This document shows positions 1 to 5,176 of a stretch of 9,631 nucleotides of DNA, piece after piece. Position 1 is the stretch's first letter; every line of letters begins with the position of its first letter. Source of the DNA: Chthoniobacterales bacterium (GTDB lineage Bacteria > Verrucomicrobiota > Verrucomicrobiia > Chthoniobacterales > UBA10450). A program made the translations under genes and the position numbers. The stretch covers positions 1 through 9,631 of the forward strand of contig JACCXA010000165.1 of assembly GCA_013697365.1 (NCBI GenBank), written 5' to 3'. The notes below the pieces were generated by a model that worked only from the letters and a program-made list of their open reading frames with translations, was not told the origin of the DNA and did not search any database.

Positions 1-105
1 GATTACGTTGGCAAAAATCTGCCGACCGCGCCGGGCGAGCGCGTCCGCCTGCGGCTCGAGAACGTGGATCGCGAACCGGACGCGGTCTGGCTGATCAAGG
101 AATGA
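1..105 (+). CDS. 3' end of an unidentified gene (partial)
   Basis: An open frame enters from the left edge in frame 1 and stops with TGA at 103-105, giving the last 34 residues of a protein. The tail begins DYVGKNLPTAPGERV and ends DREPDAVWLIKE. The alternating hydrophobic and charged pattern (ERVRLRLENVDRE) looks like the beta strands of an OB-type or other small beta fold, as found at the end of some RNA-binding or nuclease proteins, but it is too short to assign. It lies 130 bases before the preferred pyrB start on the same strand, so co-transcription with pyrB is possible. The codon pattern is GC-rich and consistent with real coding. Function unknown. Confidence 0.55.
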   Translation, partial: DYVGKNLPTAPGERVRLRLENVDREPDAVWLIKE

Positions 106-189
106 ATCGAGACCCGGATCGACACGAAGAGAATGAGCGCTTCGTTCCGGTCGTCACGTGCGGTTCTGGAACCCTTTCCTACTTTCCGA

Positions 190-220
190 ATCCGTGTTTC
201 ATCCGGGTCCATCGGTGGCC
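190..220. repeat. Degenerate 10-11 bp tandem repeat upstream of pyrB
   Basis: Three consecutive units start at 190, 201 and 211: ATCCGTGTTTC, ATCCGGGTCC and ATCGGTGGCC. On the other strand this reads like the 'CCACAGATGGACACGGATGAACACGGAT' family of intergenic repeats that I recall from many verrucomicrobial and planctomycetal genomes; the family resemblance is from memory. It ends 14 bases before the preferred pyrB ATG and overlaps the possible N-terminal extension of the pyrB frame, which argues that this extension is not translated. Confidence 0.5.
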
Positions 221-234
221 AAAAATCTAAATCC

Positions 235-1173
235 ATGACCGCGGACGTGCGCTGGAATCGCAAAGACTTGCTCGGCATTCGCGAGCTTTCCGCGGAGGAA
301 ATCACCTTCATTCTCGATACCGCCGACGCCTTTAAACAAGTCGGCACTCGCGACGTGAAGAAGGTTCCCGCGTTGCGCGGCAAGACGCTGGTCAATTTTT
401 TCGTCGAGCCCAGTACCCGCACGCGCACTTCGTTCGAGCTCGCAGCCACGCGCTTGAGCGCGGACGTGATCAACATCTCGGCGGCCACGTCCAGCCTGAC
501 GAAAGGTGAAACACTCAAGGACACCGCGAAAATTCTGGAGGCAAATCATGCTGATATTATCGTGCTGCGGCATAGCTCGGCCGGGGCGGCGCAGTTTCTC
601 GCTGAGCGCGTGCGCGCCAGCATCATCAACGCCGGCGACGGCGCTCATGAGCATCCGACGCAGGCCCTGCTCGACCTCTACACGATCCGCGCGCGGCGCG
701 GTGCGATCGCTGGACTGCACGTTGCGATCGTGGGCGACATCCTCTTCAGCCGCGTGGCCCGCTCGAACATTTTCGCCCTCCTCAAGCTCGGCGCTCGCGT
801 CACCCTGGTGGGACCGAGCACGCTTGTGCCAAGAGCCTTCGAGCAACTCGGCGTGAGCGTCTCGCATCGCCTGGATGAAGTTTTACCGACGGTTGATGTG
901 GTCAATCTGCTGCGCATCCAGCACGAGCGACAGAGGAAGGAATATTTTCCGAGCATTGGTGAATACATCCGGCTTTTTGGCCTAACGAAAGCTCGGGCCA
1001 AGCTCTTGCGGCCGGATTGCCTCATCATGCATCCCGGCCCCATCAATCGCGGTGTGGAAATCGACAGCGATCTGGCCGATGGCGTGCAAAGCGTCATCCT
1101 CGATCAGGTCACCAACGGGCTCGCCATCCGCATGGCTGTCCTTTATCTCTGCGGAGGAATCTCAGCGCGATGA
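235..1173 (+). CDS. pyrB: Aspartate carbamoyltransferase catalytic subunit
   Basis: This cytoplasmic enzyme condenses carbamoyl phosphate with L-aspartate to N-carbamoyl-L-aspartate, the committed step of pyrimidine synthesis. Visible signatures, counted from the ATG at 235, are the carbamoyl-phosphate motif STRTR at 60-64 within EPSTRTRTSFE, Ser86 and Lys90 of the SSLTKGET loop (equivalent to Ser80 and Lys84 of the E. coli enzyme), HPTQ at 140-143, the GDILFSRVARS segment, and MHPGP with His266. The 312-residue length fits the family (about 305-320). The frame is open back to an ATG at 133, but those 34 extra residues are low-complexity, overlap a repeat and have no family counterpart. No clear Shine-Dalgarno precedes 235. 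The TGA overlaps the pyrC ATG. No pyrI regulatory-subunit gene is present, so allosteric control of the E. coli type is not indicated here. Confidence 0.96.
   Translation: MTADVRWNRKDLLGIRELSAEEITFILDTADAFKQVGTRDVKKVPALRGKTLVNFFVEPSTRTRTSFELAATRLSADVINISAATSSLTKGETLKDTAKILEANHADIIVLRHSSAGAAQFLAERVRASIINAGDGAHEHPTQALLDLYTIRARRGAIAGLHVAIVGDILFSRVARSNIFALLKLGARVTLVGPSTLVPRAFEQLGVSVSHRLDEVLPTVDVVNLLRIQHERQRKEYFPSIGEYIRLFGLTKARAKLLRPDCLIMHPGPINRGVEIDSDLADGVQSVILDQVTNGLAIRMAVLYLCGGISAR
1153..1157 (+). promoter_or_regulatory. Shine-Dalgarno of pyrC inside pyrB
   Basis: GGAGG lies 12 bases before the pyrC ATG at 1170, within the last codons of pyrB. Together with the ATGA stop/start overlap it indicates translational coupling and decides the pyrC start against an upstream in-frame ATG at 1017. 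Confidence 0.6.
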
Positions 1174-2438
1174 AAACGATCATCCGCAACGGCCGCATCA
1201 TCGATCCAGCCAACCGCCGGGATGAAATCGGCGATCTGATAATTGCCGACGGCGTGATTGGCTCGAAGGCTCCTGAAGCTGAGGATCAGGTCATCGACGC
1301 GACCGGTCTGGTCGTCGCGCCGGGACTGATCGACATCCATGTCCATCTGCGGGAGCCCGGTTTCGGTTGGAAGGAAACCATCGAATCCGGCGCTCGCGCC
1401 GCCGCCGCCGGCGGGTTCACCACGATTGTCGGCATGCCGAACACGTTGCCCGTCGCCGACAGCCCGAGCACGATTGCGTGGATCAAAGATCGGGCTGCGG
1501 AGGGGGCGTGCGTCAACGTTTTACCGACCGGAGCTATCTCGAAAAATCTCGAGGGCGAAGAGCTGGCTCCGATTGGCTCGCTTGTGCAAAGCGGTGTCGT
1601 CGCGCTCACGGACGATGGGCACTGCGTGCAAAATAACGAGCTGATGCGTCGTGCGGTCGAGTATGCGCGCATGGTCGGCGTGCCGGTGCTCGATCACTGC
1701 CAGGACTACAATCTCGTCGGCAACGGCCTCGTGCATGAGGGCTATTGGAGCACGCTGCTGGGGTTGCCGGGCTGGCCCGCGGCCGGCGAAGAAGCAATCG
1801 TCGCGCGCAACATCCTGCTCGCGGAGCTTTGCGATCATCAAATCCACTGCCAGCACGTTAGTACAGCGGGGAGCGTGCGGTTGCTGCGCGAAGCGCGGGC
1901 CCGGGGAGTGAAAATCAGCGGCGAGGTTTGCCCACATCACCTCGCGCTGACTGATGAATCGGTTCAGAACTTTGATACCAACTATAAAATGAATCCGCCG
2001 CTGCGCACCGCGTCTCACGTCTCGGCGCTCCTCGCTGGGATTGCAGATGGCACGCTTGATGTCCTGGCGAGCGATCACGCGCCGCACGCGAAGTTCGAGA
2101 AGGAGGTGGAGTTCGATCAGGCGCCGTTCGGCATTCTGGGTTTGGAAACGGAGCTGGGTCTGTTCCTGGACCTGCTGGTGCACAAGACGAAAACGATCGA
2201 GCTGCCACGTCTCATCGAGATGTTCACCGTCAATCCGGCGCGCCTCCTGCAGCTGCAAGCAGGTACGCTTTCTCCGGGAGCATCGGCCGACGTGACGCTG
2301 ATCGACCCGGATCTGGAGTGGACCTACCGCGTTGGGGAATCAAAAAGCCTTTCCTGCAACACGCCGTTCGACGGATGGAAGCTGAAGGGCCGCGCCGTGC
2401 GGACAATCGTCGCCGGGAAAACGGTGTGGGCGTTGTGA
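1170..2438 (+). CDS. pyrC: Dihydroorotase, class I
   Basis: The 422-residue zinc amidohydrolase reversibly cyclises N-carbamoyl-L-aspartate to dihydroorotate, the step after PyrB. All six metal ligands known for the Bacillus-type class I enzyme (His59, His61, Asp151, His178, His231, Asp304 in B. anthracis) are found at a constant offset of two: His57 and His59 in DIHVHLREPG, Asp149 in TDDG, His176 in DHCQD, His229 in QHVSTAGS and Asp302 in SDHAPH. The substrate-binding NPPLR segment is also present. This predicts an active enzyme, not the inactive PyrC-like partner that some bacteria pair with ATCase. The start at 1170 overlaps the pyrB stop as ATGA and gives a normal N-terminus (MKTIIRNGRIIDP). 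A REP-like palindromic element begins 13 bases after the stop and may end the transcript. Confidence 0.97.
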   Translation: MKTIIRNGRIIDPANRRDEIGDLIIADGVIGSKAPEAEDQVIDATGLVVAPGLIDIHVHLREPGFGWKETIESGARAAAAGGFTTIVGMPNTLPVADSPSTIAWIKDRAAEGACVNVLPTGAISKNLEGEELAPIGSLVQSGVVALTDDGHCVQNNELMRRAVEYARMVGVPVLDHCQDYNLVGNGLVHEGYWSTLLGLPGWPAAGEEAIVARNILLAELCDHQIHCQHVSTAGSVRLLREARARGVKISGEVCPHHLALTDESVQNFDTNYKMNPPLRTASHVSALLAGIADGTLDVLASDHAPHAKFEKEVEFDQAPFGILGLETELGLFLDLLVHKTKTIELPRLIEMFTVNPARLLQLQAGTLSPGASADVTLIDPDLEWTYRVGESKSLSCNTPFDGWKLKGRAVRTIVAGKTVWAL

Positions 2439-2450
2439 AAGATCCCCTCT

Positions 2451-2593
2451 GGGGAGCACGGGCAGTCTGCCCGTTGGTTCGGCGAGTCTCGCCGAACAAA
2501 CTTTGGAACTGCTCCACTCGCGCGCCTCAGCACGCTCGTAAGTTCGCGGTGAGTAGCACTCAGCGCCAGACGGGCTGACAGCCCGTACTCCCC
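2451..2593. repeat. REP/BIME-like palindromic intergenic element
   Basis: The ends form a 23-bp imperfect inverted repeat: GGGGAGCACGGGC... at 2451-2473 against the complement of ...GCCCGTACTCCCC at 2571-2593. Each end contains a 17-bp palindrome with a one-base centre: ACGGGCAG-T-CTGCCCGT (2458-2474) and ACGGGCTG-A-CAGCCCGT (2570-2586). Inside are a 21-bp palindrome with 10-bp arms (GTTCGGCGAG / CTCGCCGAAC, 2477-2497) and an imperfect hairpin at 2546-2566 (GCG, TGAGT, loop AGC, ACTCA, CGC). The element fills the space between the convergent pyrC and CBS-protein genes and carries no plausible gene. Architecture matches REP pairs or BIMEs, which in other bacteria are mobilised by RAYT (TnpA_REP) transposases. 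No T-tract follows the hairpins, so it is not a classical intrinsic terminator, though it could stabilise mRNA ends or aid termination. Confidence 0.75.
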
Positions 2594-2629
2594 GGCCCAC
2601 CCACGCGCACGCGACTTACGCGACCGCGC

Positions 2630-3079
2630 TCAGTTCGTGTAGCCGCCGGAGATGTAACGCTCCAGGTGGTCGAGCGTGGCGCTCTGCACAGAGATGACGT
2701 GCTTCACGAGATCGCCGATCGAGATCACACCGCAGAGCTTGCCATCTTCCACCACCGGCAGATGACGAACCCGCTTCTCGGTCATGAAACGGAGGCAGTC
2801 ATCCACACTTTCTTTCGGATCTACGGTGGTCAGCTGGGTCGACATGATCTCGCGCACCACCGTCTCACGCGAGCGTTTGCCGCGGAGCATGACCTTCCGG
2901 GTGTAGTCACGTTCCGAGAGAATCCCGACCAATTGCTTCCCCTGCGTGACGACGAGCGCGCCGATGTTTTTCTCCGCCATCATCGCGATCGCGTCGTAAA
3001 CCGTGGCGTCCGGTGCAATGGACCAAACTTCGCCCTTCTTCTGATTGAGAATGGCGTCAATGGAGCCGGTGACGTTCAT
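2630..3079 (-). CDS. Twin CBS-domain protein
   Basis: A stand-alone pair of CBS domains (149 residues). CBS1 spans about 18-65, with PDATVYDAIAMMAEKNIGAL and the end motif GILSERDYTRK; CBS2 spans about 77-130, with VDPKESVDDCLRFMTEKRVR and GVISIGDLVK. A short helical tail (HLERYISGG) follows. Such pairs form a Bateman module that binds adenine nucleotides or SAM and acts as a cytosolic energy-state sensor or partner protein; the actual ligand and partner cannot be read from sequence. The frame stays open to an ATG at 3146-3148, but the extra 23 residues lie outside the usual MxVxxIL N-terminus of this family, so I prefer the ATG at 3077-3079. No Shine-Dalgarno is visible before either start. 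It is convergent with pyrC and faces away from the WYL regulator gene. Confidence 0.9.
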   Translation of the reverse strand: MNVTGSIDAILNQKKGEVWSIAPDATVYDAIAMMAEKNIGALVVTQGKQLVGILSERDYTRKVMLRGKRSRETVVREIMSTQLTTVDPKESVDDCLRFMTEKRVRHLPVVEDGKLCGVISIGDLVKHVISVQSATLDHLERYISGGYTN

Positions 3080-3190
3080 GCGGTAAGCCGGAAGCACGAC
3101 GACAAAGTTCCAGCAGCTGCAGCGTAGTCTCATCAGAAACGACGGCAAGGGTTCTCTTACTCGGGCATCACTGCGAACCCGCCCCCCTCC

Positions 3191-3229
3191 AAAAGCCGCG
3201 TCTTAGGCTCGGAGGGTCAGCCGGCTTTT
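3191..3229 (-). terminator. Terminator-like hairpin with T4 on both strands
   Basis: An 8-bp perfect inverted repeat, AAAAGCCG at 3191-3198 and CGGCTTTT at 3222-3229, encloses a 23-base loop. The symmetry puts a T4 run after the stem on either strand. On the minus strand it begins within the last codons of the ORF 3217-3417 and would end that transcript before the CBS gene. The long loop makes it weaker than a textbook intrinsic terminator. Confidence 0.4.
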
Positions 3230-3417
3230 CTCATACAGAATTCGAATTCGCACTGCTGCGGTCGAGCGGCGGCCAGTTGCGGAGCGCCGAGCGAAAGACG
3301 AAGCGCGCGCAGCATCCTGATTCCGCGCTCGAGACGATCTGGGCGGACGGAGTAGGGAACGGGAAGCAACGTGCTGCGGCGGTGGCGATAGGAGCGATAT
3401 TTCATGCCCGCCATCAT
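3217..3417 (-). CDS. Possible small basic protein, doubtful
   Basis: A 66-residue frame, starting MMAGMKYRSYRHRR and ending CEFEFCMRKAG, rich in Arg (about one in five residues) with no membrane segment or signal peptide. I do not recognise it. The ATG could be at 3417 or at residue 5 (MKYRSY). No Shine-Dalgarno precedes either. In favour: it occupies an otherwise empty 430-base gap and its stop codon abuts the terminator-like inverted repeat at 3191-3229. Against: a frame of this length is expected by chance in GC-rich DNA, and its composition resembles noncoding Arg/Ala/Pro-rich frames. It lies upstream of the CBS-protein gene on the same strand and diverges from the WYL regulator. Confidence 0.3.
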   Translation of the reverse strand: MMAGMKYRSYRHRRSTLLPVPYSVRPDRLERGIRMLRALRLSLGAPQLAAARPQQCEFEFCMRKAG

Positions 3418-3437
3418 GAACCGCAGGGTGGGACACA

Positions 3438-3450
3438 GGCTGTCTCAGCC
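3438..3450. repeat. Short palindrome in WYL upstream region
   Basis: GGCTG-TCT-CAGCC forms a 5-bp stem with a 3-base loop. It is followed by an AT-rich block (TAAAATTTTCTGCAAAAATT, 3452-3471), which stands out in this GC-rich window and is the most likely place for divergent promoter elements of the WYL regulator (plus) and the minus-strand genes. I cannot define -35 and -10 boxes with confidence. Confidence 0.3.
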
Positions 3451-3512
3451 CTAAAATTTTCTGCAAAAATTCTTCTCTTGCCCTGCTGCCTCGCCGCCGG
3501 TTCAGATGGGTC

Positions 3513-4523
3513 GTGCCCGCCAGGAATGCGCCTACCCCGCCTCGAAAGACAAAGGGCTCGTCCCGCCCGCCGCTTGAGCGAATGATGCGCATCCACGCCC
3601 AAATCAAAGCGGGCGAGTTTCCGAATTGCCGGAAGATCGCGGAGCAAATTGAAGTCTCTTCCAAAACCATCCAGCGTGACATCGACTTCATGCGCGACCG
3701 GCTCGGGCTCCCGGTTGAATACGATCCGCTGCGCTTCGGTTTTCATTACACGCAGGAAGTGACGAGCTTCCCGAGCATCGAAGTTTCAGCGGGTGAGATC
3801 GCAGCGCTCTTCGTCGCGCAGAAGGCGCTGGCGCAATACCAGGGCACGCCGTTCGAGCGACCCCTGCGTTCTGCGTTCCGCAAACTGACCGACGGATTGA
3901 AGGAGCGGGTTTCATTTTCCTGGAGCGAGATGGAGGAGGCGATTTCGTTTCACAGCGCCGGGGCGAGCGTGGCCGATCTGGAACTATTTGAAACCGTGAG
4001 CCAGGCGGTGCTGCAGTCGGTCGAGATCGAGTTTGAATACCGGACGCTGAGAAGCAGCCGGTACGAAGCCCGGCGCGTGCGCCCATATCACATCGCGTCA
4101 CTGGAAAACCAGTGGTACCTTTTCGGCGAAGATTTAAGGCGAGGACAACTCCGCACCTTCGCGCTGCCGCGGATGCGAAAAGCTCGGGCCACGACCGCGC
4201 GGTTCGAACGTCCGGGGGACTTTTCGATCGAGGAAGTTCTCAGCGGCAGCTTTGGGGTCTTCTCGGGTAAGGAACGCCACCGCATCCGGCTGAAGTTTGA
4301 TCAGTTCGCGGCGCGGCTCGTGAGCGAACGCACCTGGCACGACTCACAGCGCATCAAGGCCGCGAAAGACGGCTCGATGACGCTTCAACTGGAGCTCGCC
4401 GGACTCGAGGAGATCGAGCGCTGGATCTTGAGCTGGGGCAGCCACGTGCGGGTGCTTCAGCCGCTCGAGTTAGCGAAACGGGTGAAGAAAGAAGCCGACG
4501 CGGTCGTGCGCCTCTACAATTAG
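3513..4523 (+). CDS. WYL-domain transcriptional regulator (YafY/DeoR-like HTH)
   Basis: A 336-residue cytoplasmic DNA-binding regulator. After a Pro/Arg-rich leader, residues 21-75 form a winged helix-turn-helix, with CRKIAEQIEVSSKTIQRDIDF covering the turn and recognition helix (about 49-60) and the wing at GLPVEYDPLRFGFHY. A linker leads to the WYL domain, where W201-Y202-L203 of NQWYLFGED is the signature and LRTFALPRM the matching second strand. A C-terminal WCX-like extension (about 245-336) follows, with an RIRLKFDQFAARLVSER strand-helix pattern. WYL domains bind nucleic-acid or nucleotide-type ligands and often control DNA damage, defence or metabolic genes; the target here is unknown. 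The start is GTG at 3513; no upstream start exists in frame, and ATGs at residues 24-25 are alternatives that would trim only the leader. No defence gene is adjacent. Confidence 0.9.
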   Translation: MPARNAPTPPRKTKGSSRPPLERMMRIHAQIKAGEFPNCRKIAEQIEVSSKTIQRDIDFMRDRLGLPVEYDPLRFGFHYTQEVTSFPSIEVSAGEIAALFVAQKALAQYQGTPFERPLRSAFRKLTDGLKERVSFSWSEMEEAISFHSAGASVADLELFETVSQAVLQSVEIEFEYRTLRSSRYEARRVRPYHIASLENQWYLFGEDLRRGQLRTFALPRMRKARATTARFERPGDFSIEEVLSGSFGVFSGKERHRIRLKFDQFAARLVSERTWHDSQRIKAAKDGSMTLQLELAGLEEIERWILSWGSHVRVLQPLELAKRVKKEADAVVRLYN

Positions 4524-4714
4524 AATGCGCTTCTCCTTCATAAAGAGACGTCCGGCGCCAGTTTTCGTTGTCGAGATTACGCCGCTCTCGGTGAACTATT
4601 TGCTGACAGGGCGATGAAATAGAGTAACAAGCTCTCCTCTCCTTGGATGCCTCGGCGTTCGCGATGTTTTGATTTTTCGATGGTCCGTGCGGCAGCGAGC
4701 TTTTCATCAAGATA
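4524..4714. other. Gap between WYL gene and kup remnant
   Basis: A 191-base stretch, less GC-rich than its flanks. I looked for a leader RNA controlling K+ transport (for example a ydaO-type c-di-AMP riboswitch) and found no recognisable conserved core. No terminator with a T-run follows the WYL gene. It may hold the old kup promoter, but nothing can be pinned down. Confidence 0.4.
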
Positions 4715-5074
4715 ATGGCGAAGCGCGAGCGGAGTGACGAAGCCCCAATCATTGCGCCGGGGGACAATTCGGGGAGGCGGCACGCGGCGAAGATGCAGAG
4801 CAAACGGCGCTTGCTGGTCCTCTCTTTGGCAAGTCTCGGAATCGTCTTCGGCCATATCAGCACCAGCCCGCTTTACTCGATGCGGGGATGCTTTTACGGC
4901 CCGCACGCGGTCGCGCCGAATTCGATCAACGTGCTCGGCGTTGTCTCACTCATCCTTTCGTCATTGATCCTCGTCATCTCCATCAAATATCTGGTCTTGT
5001 CCTCCGAGCCGACAATCGCGGTGAACATCGCCACTTCATTTTTCGATCCTTATGTGGTGCCGATCGCCGTCTAA
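4715..5074 (+). pseudogene. kup: Truncated, frameshifted Kup potassium transporter remnant
   Basis: The 119-codon frame starts like a Kup K+ uptake permease: LLVLSLASLGIVFG then HISTSPLYSMRGCFYGPHAV, followed by a second membrane segment VLGVVSLILSSLILVISIKYLV. Intact Kup proteins have about 620-700 residues and read GDIGTSPLYALRECF here, so Asp is replaced by His, Gly by Ser and Glu by Gly at conserved positions. After SIKYLV the frame breaks: dropping one base near 4998 restores LRADNRGE in the +1 frame (5002-5025), the expected Kup continuation. After 5025 no Kup sequence can be found in any frame, so roughly 500 residues are missing. The remaining 5026-5176 is unassigned. A single error could explain the frameshift but not the missing body. 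The start may be 4715 or the ATG at 4793. A functional product is very unlikely. Confidence 0.85.
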
Positions 5075-5165
5075 TTTTACTTTGGAGCTCCACCCTCCAC
5101 GTGCCTGGCAGTTGCAGCTCGCGGTGCATGTGGCCATCCTCACCTCCCTGCGCGGCTGATCGCGC

Positions 5166-5169
5166 GGAG
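5166..5169 (+). promoter_or_regulatory. Shine-Dalgarno of the permease gene
   Basis: GGAG is seven bases before the ATG at 5177, one of only two convincing ribosome binding sites in the window, and supports this start. Confidence 0.5.
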
Positions 5170-5176
5170 TCTTCCC

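Noticed and set aside
133..234. N-terminal extension of pyrB from ATG 133
   Set aside because: The extra 34 residues lack family counterparts, are Ser/Arg rich and run through a degenerate tandem repeat.
1017..1169. Upstream start for pyrC at 1017
   Set aside because: It would add 51 His/Arg/Ser-rich residues that are a shifted frame of the pyrB active-site region. The ATGA overlap with a GGAGG at 1153-1157 supports 1170.
1521..2258. A 245-codon minus-strand frame opposite pyrC
   Set aside because: It is fully antisense to a dihydroorotase with all metal ligands intact, has no recognisable motif and shows shadow-type composition.
2498..2569. Possible tRNA or small RNA in the middle of the palindromic element
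   Set aside because: The one internal hairpin (2546-2566) does not combine into a cloverleaf, and there is no T-loop or acceptor pattern.
2318..2600. Several 69-95 codon frames on both strands across the end of pyrC and the palindromic element
   Set aside because: They arise from the GC-rich palindromes and the pyrC 3' end, have no consistent start signal and no domain.
4643..4666. TTGGATGCCTCGGCGTTCGC resembles the TGGATGCCTTGGCA string near the 5' end of 23S rRNA
   Set aside because: Similarity is limited to about a dozen bases with no flanking rRNA sequence; most likely chance.
4524..4714. Possible c-di-AMP (ydaO-type) or other K+-related riboswitch before the kup remnant
   Set aside because: No conserved core motifs of that riboswitch class could be found by eye. 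A covariance-model scan of 4524-4714 would settle it.
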